From an uncultured Acidobacteriota bacterium (GTDB lineage Bacteria > Acidobacteriota > Terriglobia > Terriglobales > Acidobacteriaceae): a stretch of DNA of 64,000 nucleotides. The notes under the pieces are model-generated. The model was given only the letters and a program-made list of their open reading frames with translations, did not search any database and had not been told where the DNA came from. The stretch covers positions 1-64,000 of the forward strand of contig CAILAC010000011.1 of the NCBI GenBank assembly GCA_903832055.1, given 5' to 3'. Both the position numbers and the translations under genes were made by a program. This document shows positions 43,642-52,450 of the stretch, piece after piece (positions within the stretch are counted from its first letter, which is position 1; the number at the start of each line of letters is the position of its first letter).

Positions 43642-43839
43642 CACAGACACCTCCAGCAGCAAGCCGACCTACCCTTTAGACGCCAGTATGCTCCCTTTTG
43701 TGAGTACTCGGCACTTCGTTTTTAGCGTCCATCTCAATATATGTCCATGCCGCACACAATCCCGAACAAACCACACCGCGCGCGCCCTCATCATTCCCCA
43801 TTGGAACTACCGCCCGTCTGCGATACAGTGAAGGGCACG

Positions 43840-46137
43840 ATGCCTTTATCGCCAAGTTCGCGTCGAAATGAAAGAACCGCGTTCTTTCACCATCGCCTTC
43901 CCCGCAGAATAGCCCTGGCAGCACTGTCGCTCCTCGCCATCGCAAACACCTTTGCCCAAGCACCCTCAAGCCAGCAAAAGGCCACTCCACCAACCGCAGC
44001 ACAGCCAGCTTCCGGCCGCCCCGAAGGGCATCAGCGGCCTCCCGAAACATTCCTCTTCCCCCGCGCCAAGATTCATCCTCCCACCGGCGAAATACCCAAG
44101 GTCGGCGAATCCGTCGTCTTCGACGCCTCTGCACTCGGCCAGCCCGTCATCCTTGACCACAACTGGCGTCTCGGCATCGCCCACAGCAACGATCCCGCAA
44201 AGCCCGACTTCGACGACTCCTCCTGGCCCATCCGCGACGCCAAGGAAGCACTCGCAGAGCTCGATGAAGCCCATTCAGACCAGATTGGCGATAAGCCACC
44301 GCCGCCCAACGATCCCAACGCCGGTGCAGAGCGGCGACGCCAGCCCCACGGCCGACCCTTCGCGTGGTTTCGCATCCACGTGCAGCTTCCAGCCCAACAC
44401 GGCCCCCTCGCTATCTATGTGCGCCTGCCCGTATCGCGCAATTCGCAGATTGGCATTAACAACCAGACCGTCGGCCTTGACCTCTTCGCCAATGGAAAGC
44501 AGATCATTCCAGAGGGGCCCAACGGCAAATCCCCTGAGTCGTTCCAGCAAATCTCGCGCGTTTACCCCATCGATATTCCCGCCAATCAGACTTCACTCGT
44601 CGTCGCCGTCCGCATTCCCTTCGTCCCCTTCGGCCTCGACGCTTATACGGGCTTCTTTGCCAACCGCACTTTTTTACTCGGCAGTTCAGACGATCTGCGC
44701 GATCACCTCCACCTCTGGGAGCACGCCGTCCTCTTTGAGCGCCTCCCCTCCCTCGTCGATGCCTGCATCAAATTCCTGCTAGGCTTCTTCCTCCTCGCCC
44801 TCTTCTACACCCAGAGAGATCGTCGCGAATACCTCTGGCTTGGCCTCCACCTCCTTACCGTCGCGCCTCTCGCTTTCCTCGATATCGTCGGTACCACCGC
44901 CAATATTGAAACCGTAACCATGGGCGCCGGCGTCATCCAGCTTCTCCTCATCTCCGGCTATTTCTACTTCGAGTTCCTCGTCTCCTTCCTGGCCCTCCGC
45001 CGACGCTGGTACATCCTCGCCCTGCGCCTCACTGCTCCCCTTTTGCTTACCTGCGGACCCCTGCTCTACTCCATCCATCAAAGCAATGCCATCGCGATCG
45101 GATTCGTCGTTTCCGGGCTTTTCGCGACCATCTGGGTGCTGGGATGGATCGTACTTACCGGCATTACCCTCACCGTTGCCACCATCAAGCGCAATTACGA
45201 AGCGGCTCTGTTGCTGGTACCGCTGCTCCTGAGCGTTGTCGGAATGGTTGAACTGGCTTCCACTGCCGCTACCACCAGTTGGATGGGAACCGGGCCCGTG
45301 CAATCACCCCTCACCTTCGAGGCTGGCCCCGTTCCAATCCATTTCTCCGCCATCGCAGATTTCGCCGGCATCTTCGTCATCATCCTCATCATCTTCGTCC
45401 GCTTCCAGCGCATCCACCGCGAGCGCGAACGCGCCTCCGGTGAGCTCGCCGCCGCACGCAGCGTCCAGGAGTTGATGATTCCCCGCGAATCCCCAAAAAC
45501 CCCCGGCTTCCACGTCGACACCATCTACTCCCCCGCCAACGAAGTCGGCGGCGACTTCTTCCACATCGACGCCACCGGCGACGGAGGTCTCCTCGTCGTC
45601 ATCGGCGATGTCGCCGGCAAAGGCCTCCAGGCCGCAATGAATGTCTCCATGCTCATGGGCGCACTCCGCCGCTCACCCCAAACCGACCCCGGCAAGCTGC
45701 TCTCTGCCCTCAACGAAGTCCTCGTCGGCAGCTCCAGCCTCACCACCTGCCAGGCCGCCTACTTCTCCGCCACCGGCGAACTCGTCGTCGCCTCCGCCGG
45801 ACACCCGCCGCCGTACCTCAACAGCCAGGAAGTCAACCTCCCCGGCGGCCTGCCCCTGGGCGTGGTCGGCAACCTTGAATACGACGAAACCCGCCTCTAT
45901 CTCCATCCCGGCGACCGCCTGCTTATGATGTCCGATGGCGTTGCCGAAGCTCGCAAACCCAACGGCGAGCTCTTCGGATTCGACCGCGTCCACAACCTCA
46001 GCGGTCAATCCGCCTTCTTCATCGCCGAGGCAGCCAAAGACTTTGGCCAGGAAGACGACATCACCGTACTCACCGTCCGCCGCCTGCCTCCAGCCCCTCC
46101 ACCACCAGATCACCAGGATAATGTTAAGCTAGCTTAA
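43840..46137 (+). CDS. Membrane PP2C/SpoIIE-type serine phosphatase with sensor region
   Basis: About 765 residues. After a signal peptide (RIALAALSLLAIANTFAQA) comes a long extracytoplasmic part with a beta-sandwich-like region (FDDSSWPIR, AWFRIHVQLPAQHGPLAIYV). About seven membrane helices (340-560), a short coiled-coil linker and a SpoIIE/PP2C domain follow. The phosphatase shows NEVGGDFFHIDATGDGGLLV, VIGDVAGKGLQAAMNVS and LMMSDGVAEARKPNGELFG with the metal-binding Asp residues. This is the 7TM-sensor-plus-output design: an outside signal controls dephosphorylation of a cytosolic partner, often an anti-sigma antagonist. ATG at 43840 gives a normal signal peptide, unlike the earlier start. 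Confidence 0.88.
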   Translation: MPLSPSSRRNERTAFFHHRLPRRIALAALSLLAIANTFAQAPSSQQKATPPTAAQPASGRPEGHQRPPETFLFPRAKIHPPTGEIPKVGESVVFDASALGQPVILDHNWRLGIAHSNDPAKPDFDDSSWPIRDAKEALAELDEAHSDQIGDKPPPPNDPNAGAERRRQPHGRPFAWFRIHVQLPAQHGPLAIYVRLPVSRNSQIGINNQTVGLDLFANGKQIIPEGPNGKSPESFQQISRVYPIDIPANQTSLVVAVRIPFVPFGLDAYTGFFANRTFLLGSSDDLRDHLHLWEHAVLFERLPSLVDACIKFLLGFFLLALFYTQRDRREYLWLGLHLLTVAPLAFLDIVGTTANIETVTMGAGVIQLLLISGYFYFEFLVSFLALRRRWYILALRLTAPLLLTCGPLLYSIHQSNAIAIGFVVSGLFATIWVLGWIVLTGITLTVATIKRNYEAALLLVPLLLSVVGMVELASTAATTSWMGTGPVQSPLTFEAGPVPIHFSAIADFAGIFVIILIIFVRFQRIHRERERASGELAAARSVQELMIPRESPKTPGFHVDTIYSPANEVGGDFFHIDATGDGGLLVVIGDVAGKGLQAAMNVSMLMGALRRSPQTDPGKLLSALNEVLVGSSSLTTCQAAYFSATGELVVASAGHPPPYLNSQEVNLPGGLPLGVVGNLEYDETRLYLHPGDRLLMMSDGVAEARKPNGELFGFDRVHNLSGQSAFFIAEAAKDFGQEDDITVLTVRRLPPAPPPPDHQDNVKLA

Positions 46138-46162
46138 GCTGGTTTATCGAAAGGAGTGCCTC

Positions 46163-46414
46163 ATGCTCGAAGTCGGCGCATTCGAAGCAAAGAACAAACT
46201 CGGCTCCCTGCTTGACCGCGTGGAGAAGGGAGAAGAAGTGCGCATCACTCGCCACGGAAAACCTCTGGCTCGCCTCGTTCCTGACGTCCCCCAGCGCGAT
46301 GTAGCCGCAGCGCGGGCTGCACTTGAAAGAATCAGCGCAAACGCGATCGCAGCCAAGGCCGGTCCATTTGATTGGGAAGAATGGAAAGCCTACCGAGACG
46401 AAGGGCGGAAATGA
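46163..46414 (+). CDS. Antitoxin, Phd/YefM family
   Basis: 83 residues: FEAKNKLGSLLDRVEKGEEV and ITRHGKPLARLVP are the classic Phd/YefM DNA-binding half. The C-terminal FDWEEWKAYRDEGRK would wrap the toxin. AAAGGAG precedes the ATG. The stop overlaps the toxin ATG as ATGA. Expected to repress its own operon together with the PIN toxin. Confidence 0.9.
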   Translation: MLEVGAFEAKNKLGSLLDRVEKGEEVRITRHGKPLARLVPDVPQRDVAAARAALERISANAIAAKAGPFDWEEWKAYRDEGRK

Positions 46415-46824
46415 GCGTAGTACTGGATAGCTCGGTCACACTCGCCAGAATCTTTCCCGACGAGTGGACGCCAGAAATTCTCGGTGTCTTCAGTGACGCT
46501 GCAGTTTTCAGTGCATGGGTTCCAGGACTCTGGAAGATCGAACTGGCCAATGTACTATCGCTAAGCGTTCGAAAAGGTCGAATGACGCAACAACGCCGCG
46601 ATGAGGTCCTCTTTGACCTCAACTTCCTGGACATCGTGGTTGACCTGGAAACCAGCGATAAAGCCTGGGGTAATACCCTCCAGCTCGCCGACAAATACAA
46701 ACTCACTGTCTACGACGCCACCTACCTCGAACTAGCCCTCCGCCGCTCCCTCCCACTCGCCACTCTGGACCAGGAACTCCGCGCCGCAGCCACAGCGGAA
46801 GGCATACCCCTGCTGGGTCTTTAG
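46411..46824 (+). CDS. VapC-type PIN-domain toxin
   Basis: 137 residues starting MSVVLDSSVTLARIFPDE, with the PIN acidic residues visible: VVLDSSV (Asp-5), KIELANVL (Glu), YDATYLELAL and LATLDQELRAAA. The family cleaves RNA, often tRNA or rRNA. The start overlaps the antitoxin stop; the longer frame is rejected. Directly downstream lies the C-terminal relic of an esterase-like gene. Confidence 0.9.
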   Translation: MSVVLDSSVTLARIFPDEWTPEILGVFSDAAVFSAWVPGLWKIELANVLSLSVRKGRMTQQRRDEVLFDLNFLDIVVDLETSDKAWGNTLQLADKYKLTVYDATYLELALRRSLPLATLDQELRAAATAEGIPLLGL

Positions 46825-47061
46825 CTCCCCCATCACAAGCTTCCTTCCCGCACGGCAGACACCTTCTACCTCGACGGAGCCGCTCATAAATTCGAAGCCG
46901 TACTCACCAAACTCGGCGCCGAAGCCCACTTCACCTACGTCCCCGACCGCACCCACTTCGACCTCTACAAAGTAGGAGAAGACCGCAACGGTCTCTTCGA
47001 CGAAATCACCGCCCAGATGTACTCCGTCGCCCGCCCCGGCTTCGATTGGAAGAAGAAATAG
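46825..47061 (+). pseudogene. Relic: C-terminal end of an esterase-like protein
   Basis: Immediately after the toxin stop, and in its frame, about 78 codons read TADTFYLDGAAHKFEAVL, then AHFTYVPDRTHFDLYKVGED and end SVARPGFDWKKK. This resembles the last part of an alpha/beta-hydrolase (putative esterase) with a conserved catalytic-type His. There is no start codon or ribosome site, and the rest of the gene is absent. The toxin-antitoxin pair may have replaced the 5' part. Confidence 0.6.
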
Positions 47062-47286
47062 GCTTTGGAAATCACGAGCGGTGTGTCCCACGCAAATGGT
47101 CGCTTATCAGTACTGAAAGGGCACAACTTCACAGCCTGCGAAAAAACTCCGATTCGAGTCGCTTTGTAACAGGGCACGACTTCGGTTGTGCCGATAAGCC
47201 CAATAAAATCAATGGGCTTTAGACCCTGAGTGAATGCCGGTCCGTGGTTCTGAGCCTTAGCGAAGCCGCGTGAAAGAATAGACTCG

Positions 47287-47314
47287 TTGACAAACTACAC
47301 TAGTTCCGTAGACT
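47287..47314 (+). promoter_or_regulatory. Candidate sigma-70 promoter in the 47062-47380 gap
   Basis: TTGACA (47287-47292), 16 bases and TAGACT (47309-47314). The rest of the gap shows no gene or repeat of note, apart from the short frame that follows this promoter. Confidence 0.45.
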
Positions 47315-47336
47315 GCTCGACGAGGAGCACATATTC

Positions 47337-47480
47337 ATGAGTTCCGGATTTCCGAAAACACCGTTTTTGAGGAATGTAGCCTATCCAATGGCGATGGACG
47401 AATCTAAAAAGAATTGCTGTGGCCGTGCGATGGTGGAGAACTCACCGCATTCAACATGCTCATCCTCTTTCCGAAAATAA
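47337..47480 (+). CDS. Possible small protein (47 aa)
   Basis: An ATG with AGGAG nine bases upstream, placed behind the TTGACA/TAGACT promoter, opens 47 codons beginning MSSGFPKTPFLRNVAYPMAM and containing four Cys. It overlaps the 3' end of the gene on the other strand by about 100 bases. Without homologues or codon statistics this could equally be chance. Confidence 0.25.
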   Translation: MSSGFPKTPFLRNVAYPMAMDESKKNCCGRAMVENSPHSTCSSSFRK

Positions 47481-47836
47481 GGAAGGAGTGCGGTAGTAGA
47501 GTCTCCTGAGCGATGTTCAAGAGCAAAGCTAATGACGTCGATCATTACCGATTCGCCCGGTGGGATCGTAAGACCGTCATAGCAGATCGTAGCGGCGCGA
47601 ATCTCGCCGGAAGCCGCCATTCTTTTGAACATTTCGGTCAACATTTCAATCAGGAACTGGCTCGAAGGAAACTCTTCGCCCGTATCCGCTGCTACCCATT
47701 GGATGCTGCCGTCCGCGTACATGACTGCTCCAAACGGGTTGAACGACCCGTTTTGGCTAATCATTGATTTCGCCCACGAAAGCAGGGAGTCGATGAGTGC
47801 CTGAAGATCACGATGAAGATGAATAGGTTGGCTCAT
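47381..47836 (-). CDS. Hypothetical protein (151 aa)
   Basis: Begins MSQPIHLHRDLQALIDSLLS. It has an alternating helix/strand pattern: NPFGAVMYADGSIQWVAADT, GEEFPSSQFLIEMLTEMFKR, then MIDVISFALEHRSGDS, as in small stand-alone alpha/beta proteins. No signal or membrane helix. No family recognised. Monocistronic, with a 78-bp palindromic repeat starting about 25 bases upstream of its start. Confidence 0.65.
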   Translation of the reverse strand: MSQPIHLHRDLQALIDSLLSWAKSMISQNGSFNPFGAVMYADGSIQWVAADTGEEFPSSQFLIEMLTEMFKRMAASGEIRAATICYDGLTIPPGESVMIDVISFALEHRSGDSTTALLPYFRKEDEHVECGEFSTIARPQQFFLDSSIAIG

Positions 47837-47860
47837 AGTTGCATCGTAAATGTAGCCGGG

Positions 47861-47938
47861 TGCCCCACCTTCAACACAGCCTCATCGTGTTTAAGGTGGG
47901 ATACTCTGTATCGATAGCCTTTTATAGCTTTTCCAGAC
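47861..47938. repeat. 78-bp repeat with hairpin, copy 1
   Basis: Starts TGCCCCACCTTCAACACA and includes an imperfect palindrome (CCCCACCTT...AAGGTGGG, 47863-47900). It ends at TTTTATAGCTTTTCCAGAC. It matches 50029-50106 over the full length with only a few mismatches, in the same orientation. The two copies bracket the glycosyltransferase gene. Confidence 0.85.
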
Positions 47939-47980
47939 CGGCGTACCCCACAACCGTTTGCGACTCCTGCCAAGCCGTCG

Positions 47981-49963
47981 TCAAGGATGCAGCTTCTGCT
48001 CTAAATCCGGCACATACAGTGGCTGCGCATCGGCTTCCAGTCGACGCGCCGCCGCTAGCGCCAATTCATACGCGGCTCGCGCACTGCTCTTGTCGCCTAA
48101 CGCCATCTCGACGTCTCCCAGGGCCGTCTGCGTCAGAAGATTCTCAGGCTGCAAAGCGACCGCCTTTCTAGCCGCCACCAAAGCCTCTGCGAACTTCTTC
48201 TCCTTGAGTAAAACCCCCGACTTTTGGCCCGCCGCCAACGCTGCCGCTTCATGCACTTCAAAATCGCCATGGTACACAAACACGCTGTGATCGATCTGCT
48301 CCGTCATTGGCATCCACCGAAAGCGCTCGAAAACATTCAACTGGTCGCTGGGCCAGTCACAGGCCTCCAGATCATCTGCGCTTAACAGCAGGTAGCCATG
48401 AATGGTTTCCGGCACTTCGTCCGGCAGCATCTCTCCTCCGGTATGGGCCGTGGGCAGCGGGTGGCAGGGAATGCCGTAGGCTTGCGCACGAAGTTCCGGA
48501 TAAGCGGAGTAGGCGAACCAGCACTCCTCGCCAGGATGTGCGTCAACCCATTGCTTGACGTGTGGCAATTGCTGCGCCCAATCCACGCTGGAATCGCTCA
48601 GGTATTTGTGCGTGTTGGCCGCTCCGCCCCAAGCTTCGTTGGCATAGGCCATCTCGGCGGGAAACACAGCCATGGCAGAAACAACATGACAAGCCACTAG
48701 TCCGCCACCGATCCACATCCAGCGTCGGCTATGCTGCGCAAGCGCTGCCAGACCCGCTGCCGCCAGCAACGCGGCCAGTGGATACAAGAACAGAACATGA
48801 CGAGTGCCGATGTTCATACCGCTCAGGATCGCCACAGTCAGATAGATTGCCCCGGGCACAACCAGGTAGGCCAATTCCCTTCGCTGCCTCAACCGTCTGC
48901 TGAACATGGCTATGCCTGCCAAAAGCACCAGACCGATCAGGCCCAGAGTGGTCTTGATGGACAACGCGACTGGAAAGTACCACCAGACACCGTGAGCGTA
49001 ATCACGCCCCAGCAGGAAGATCGGATACTCCAGCGCTGCATAGTGAATGTCGGTCATCCCCATCAGATAGGATTCGGGCAGCAACCGCCAGCTGGCGAGA
49101 TGCCCGATTGCCCAACTGTTGATCCCCGTGAGGGGTACAGCGTATTCGCTCAACGTTGGATTCATCACCAGTCCAGCCGGTCTGGCCGCATAGCGAAAAC
49201 CATAGAAAGCCCAGAGCACCACAACCGCAATAACCACAATCGCCGCAAATCCGCCCAATAGTGTCCCAGCCATCCGCTTGCGCCGTCCCCGCTCGGCACA
49301 GGCAATCTCGACCAACGCCAACCCCAGCAACATCGGAGCCAGCAATATCCCACTGTGCTTGGCCGACAGTGTCAGTCCAGCAGACAGGCCCGTCACCAAC
49401 AGACGCATCACAGTCGGCTGCCTTGCGTAACGGTAGAAGCAATAGATTGTAGCCAGAAAGAAGCAAGCCACTCCCATATCGGTCGTAACCAGATCACTGT
49501 TGGCCAACACGTTGGGTTCAAACACCACCAGGAGCAACGCTAGCAAACCAGCAGATTCGCCAAAAAGCTCGCTCCCCATCAGAAATACCGTCAATGAGAG
49601 GCCTACGGCAAAGACTCCCGCCGCCAGTCGCATGCGAAAGAGCAGGCCATGCCCAGGGCCGTCATTCCGCTCCATAAAGTCGCGGCCATCCCGGTAGGCC
49701 TCTGACTTGAACCACCGCTGTTTCAAGGTAGGCACCCAGAGCTTTTCCGGTAGCAGGGGCAACGTCGCCACCAGCTTCACCAGCGGCGGATGCTCCGGAT
49801 TCAGACCGTAGTCGCCGCTATGCCACATCATGTAGCCGGCAAAAATATGATCGGCCTCATCGAAAGTGAGCGACTCACCATGAACGATGATCGCAACCAG
49901 AATCATCTGCAAGATGATCAGTGCGCCCGCCAAGGACCAGACAGGCATTTTCAATCGATGCAT
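47981..49963 (-). CDS. GT39/PMT-type glycosyltransferase, polytopic, with TPR tail
   Basis: 660 residues. The N-terminal helix is followed by SLTFDEADHIFAGYMMWHSG and LNPEHPPLVKLVATLPLLP, the acidic loop of GT-C enzymes that use polyprenyl-phosphate sugars. About ten membrane helices run to residue 430, followed by a periplasmic part (YLSDSSVDWAQQLPHVKQW). A C-terminal TPR-like pair follows (FAEALVAARKAVALQPENLL and SARAAYELALAAARRLEAD). Such enzymes transfer sugars to protein or lipid acceptors on the outer side of the inner membrane; donor and acceptor here are unknown. Confidence 0.82.
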   Translation of the reverse strand: MHRLKMPVWSLAGALIILQMILVAIIVHGESLTFDEADHIFAGYMMWHSGDYGLNPEHPPLVKLVATLPLLPEKLWVPTLKQRWFKSEAYRDGRDFMERNDGPGHGLLFRMRLAAGVFAVGLSLTVFLMGSELFGESAGLLALLLVVFEPNVLANSDLVTTDMGVACFFLATIYCFYRYARQPTVMRLLVTGLSAGLTLSAKHSGILLAPMLLGLALVEIACAERGRRKRMAGTLLGGFAAIVVIAVVVLWAFYGFRYAARPAGLVMNPTLSEYAVPLTGINSWAIGHLASWRLLPESYLMGMTDIHYAALEYPIFLLGRDYAHGVWWYFPVALSIKTTLGLIGLVLLAGIAMFSRRLRQRRELAYLVVPGAIYLTVAILSGMNIGTRHVLFLYPLAALLAAAGLAALAQHSRRWMWIGGGLVACHVVSAMAVFPAEMAYANEAWGGAANTHKYLSDSSVDWAQQLPHVKQWVDAHPGEECWFAYSAYPELRAQAYGIPCHPLPTAHTGGEMLPDEVPETIHGYLLLSADDLEACDWPSDQLNVFERFRWMPMTEQIDHSVFVYHGDFEVHEAAALAAGQKSGVLLKEKKFAEALVAARKAVALQPENLLTQTALGDVEMALGDKSSARAAYELALAAARRLEADAQPLYVPDLEQKLHP

Positions 49964-50028
49964 AAACCCTTCGCCTCCACAATCTTACGAGTGTAATGCG
50001 CCAGGGGATCGAAACGCCATGTATCGGA

Positions 50029-50106
50029 TGCCCCACCTTCAACACAGTCTCATTGTGTTGAAGGTGGGATACTTTGTATCGATGGCCTTTTATAGCTTTT
50101 CCAGAC
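50029..50106. repeat. 78-bp repeat with hairpin, copy 2
   Basis: Same orientation as copy 1, exactly 2168 bases away. Here the hairpin is nearly perfect: CCCCACCTTCAACACA pairs with TGTGTTGAAGGTGGG. Lies 65 bases upstream of the glycosyltransferase start. Confidence 0.85.
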
Positions 50107-50187
50107 AAGAATGCTCCACATCAGTTCGCGCTTCATGCGGCCACATCCCCGACCAAAATCACTCCGCTGCAAACCACGAGATCCCAT

Positions 50188-50862
50188 TTACCCCAGATTC
50201 TTCTTCAAAAACTCGACCGACCGCGACCGCGCCAGCTCCGCCGCCTCCGCCACATACGCCGTAGGGTCAGCATCGCGATTGAACGCATGTCCCGCGTCAT
50301 ATGAATAAACCTCCACCTCCGGGCTCGCCGCCTTGACCGCCTCCCCCACGCTTGCCGGAATATGCGCATCCAGAGAGCCAAAATGCAGCATCACCGGAGC
50401 CGTCGGCTTCTCCGTCGCAAACTTCCCAATCATCCCGCCGTAGTATCCGACAGCCACAGCCACCTTCAGCCGCGTCGCCGCAAGCCACGCCATCGAACCG
50501 CCAAAGCAGTATCCGACCACGCCGACCTTCTTGCCCGACTCTGCCGCCGCAAAATCAATCGCAGCCGCCACATCATGCAGCGAATCCGCCGGATTCAGCC
50601 GCCCGGCAAACCCCATCGCTGCCTTCCACCCCTCCGCGTCGTAGCCCAGTTCCACACCCTTCTCAAAGCGGTCAAACATCGCCGGAGCCACCGCCAGAAA
50701 CCCGTCCTTCGCATACCCATCCGCGACCGCGCGGATATGCGCATTCACGCCAAAAATCTCCTGCACCACGACCAGCCCGCCAATCGGCGAGCCCTCTGGC
50801 CGCGCCACATACGCGCCAATCTCCAACCCGTCCGCCGTCTTCAACATCACAAACTCGCTCAT
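50188..50862 (-). CDS. Dienelactone hydrolase family protein
   Basis: 224 residues, alpha/beta-hydrolase fold. The nucleophile elbow is GVVGYCFGGSMAWLAA (Cys, as in dienelactone hydrolase), the acid is in MLHFGSLDAHIP and the His is in YSYDAGHAFNRDADP. VVVQEIFGVNAHIRAVADG is the usual N-terminal motif. ATG at 50862 has GGAGG seven bases upstream. Cleaves ester bonds; physiological substrate unknown. Single gene. Confidence 0.93.
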   Translation of the reverse strand: MSEFVMLKTADGLEIGAYVARPEGSPIGGLVVVQEIFGVNAHIRAVADGYAKDGFLAVAPAMFDRFEKGVELGYDAEGWKAAMGFAGRLNPADSLHDVAAAIDFAAAESGKKVGVVGYCFGGSMAWLAATRLKVAVAVGYYGGMIGKFATEKPTAPVMLHFGSLDAHIPASVGEAVKAASPEVEVYSYDAGHAFNRDADPTAYVAEAAELARSRSVEFLKKNLG

Positions 50863-50946
50863 CACTCATCCTCCACACAATCTGGCCGCCCTGAACGACC
50901 ATCCTCAGCCTAACTGATTGCGCCCGACCCATTTTTCACCAAAGCA

Positions 50947-50977
50947 AAACGCCCCATCCACTAAGGATGAGGCGTTT
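50947..50977 (-). terminator. Rho-independent terminator downstream of ino1
   Basis: AAACGCC and GGCGTTT with inner CATCC/GGATG form a long stem around ACTAA. On the minus strand it is followed by TTTTGCTTT. It lies about 65 bases after the ino1 stop. Confidence 0.7.
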
Positions 50978-51000
50978 GCTCAATCAAAACATCCGGGTGC

Positions 51001-51026
51001 CCCACATCTCGATTTTGAGATGTGGG
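51001..51026. repeat. Small palindrome of the GGGTGCCCCA type
   Basis: CCCACATCTC (51001-51010) and GAGATGTGGG (51017-51026) form a perfect 10-bp stem, preceded by CCGGGTGC as at 47856. Likely one of a family of dispersed hairpins; here it may also assist termination of ino1. Confidence 0.6.
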
Positions 51027-51041
51027 ATCAACATATCCGCC

Positions 51042-52379
51042 TCAGTCGTAATACTCCAGCCCCAGATGCGTAATCAAATCCTCACCCATGATATGCCGCA
51101 GCGTGTTCTTCAGCTTCATCAGCTGAATAAACAAATCATGCTCCGGATACAGCCCCGGCGCAGTCTGCGGGCTCTTCCAATAAAAGCTCAGCCACTCCTG
51201 AATGCCAATGTTCGCCAACTGCGGCGTACGCTTGGCCAAATCCAGAAACAGCACCAGATCCAGCGCAATCGGCGCCGCCAGAATCGAATCCCGGCAAAGG
51301 AAATCCACCTTGATCTGCATCGGATAACCAAGCCAGCCAAAGATATCGATGTTATCCCAGCCTTCCTTGTTATCTCCGCGCGGCGGATAGTAGTTGATCC
51401 GCACCTTGTGGTACAGGTCCTTGTACAGGTCTGGGTACAGCTCCGGCTGCAGGATAAAGTCCAGCACCCCCAGCTTTGACTCTTCCTTCGTCTTGAACGA
51501 CTCCGGATCATCCAGCACCTCGCCATCCCGGTTGCCCAGAATGTTCGTCGAGTACCAGCCCGCCACGCCCAGCATCCGCGCCTTGAAGGCCGGTGCCAGC
51601 ACCGTCTTCAAAAACGTCTGCCCCGTCTTGAAATCCTTGCCCGTAATCGGTGCCCCGTACTTCCGCGAAAGCTCCACCATCACCGGCAGATCCACCGTCA
51701 GATTGGGCGCGCCATTGGCAAACGGAACCCCCAGCTTCAGCGCCGCATACGCGTAAATCTGCGAGGGCGCAATCGAGGGATCGTTGGCTACCATTCCCTT
51801 CTCAAACGCCTCAATCGAATCGTGCACCGCCGTCGGCTCAAGGAAAATCTCCGTTGACCCCGCCCACAGCACCACGACACGATCCACGGTCGCCCGAAAC
51901 GCCTCAATATCCGCAATCACCTGCATCGCCAGGTCGCACTTGTGCTTGCCCACCTTGACATGCGTCCCGTGCAGCCGCTTCACATAATGATTGTCAAACA
52001 CCGCCGGCATCGGCTTGATAGCCTCAAGATACGGCCGAATCTGCTCCAGCTGATCGTGATCCAGCACCTTGGCATGGCTGGCCGCCTCATATACGTTGTC
52101 CTCAAAAATATCCCAGCCCGTGAACACCACATCGTCCAGGTCCGCCAGCGGCGCAAAGTCCTTGATCAGCGGCGAATTCCCGTCCGTCCGCTTCCCCAGC
52201 CGGATCGTCCCCATCTGCGTCAGCGAACCGATCGGCTTCGCCACACCGCGCCGCACCGCTTCCACGCCCGCAATCAGCGTCGTCGCCACGGCTCCCATGC
52301 CAACAATCATCACTCCAAGTTTGCCCGTCGCGGGCGCAATGGCTGCGGCCTTGCCGCGGCCTTCTACTTCAATTGACAT
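51042..52379 (-). CDS. ino1: Inositol-3-phosphate synthase
   Basis: 445 residues starting MSIEVEGRGKAAAIAPATG. The NAD site is GVMIVGMGAVATTLIAGVEA. Conserved segments VVLWAGSTEIFLEP, FANGAPNLTVDLPVMVELS, GAPITGKDFKTGQTFLKTVL and SWYSTNILGNRDG-like GWYSTNILGNRDGEV are diagnostic. It converts glucose-6-phosphate to myo-inositol-1-phosphate with internal NAD cycling, feeding inositol lipids or thiols. The frame opens about 80 codons earlier, across the 5' gap and the DedA gene end, and is trimmed to the family start. Downstream of dedA on the same strand. Confidence 0.95.
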   Translation of the reverse strand: MSIEVEGRGKAAAIAPATGKLGVMIVGMGAVATTLIAGVEAVRRGVAKPIGSLTQMGTIRLGKRTDGNSPLIKDFAPLADLDDVVFTGWDIFEDNVYEAASHAKVLDHDQLEQIRPYLEAIKPMPAVFDNHYVKRLHGTHVKVGKHKCDLAMQVIADIEAFRATVDRVVVLWAGSTEIFLEPTAVHDSIEAFEKGMVANDPSIAPSQIYAYAALKLGVPFANGAPNLTVDLPVMVELSRKYGAPITGKDFKTGQTFLKTVLAPAFKARMLGVAGWYSTNILGNRDGEVLDDPESFKTKEESKLGVLDFILQPELYPDLYKDLYHKVRINYYPPRGDNKEGWDNIDIFGWLGYPMQIKVDFLCRDSILAAPIALDLVLFLDLAKRTPQLANIGIQEWLSFYWKSPQTAPGLYPEHDLFIQLMKLKNTLRHIMGEDLITHLGLEYYD

Positions 52380-52450
52380 CGTTAACCTAACCTTCCCTGT
52401 TATACCTTCCCTGTTATCTACGTACATCGCTAACCGCGAACCTGAAACAA

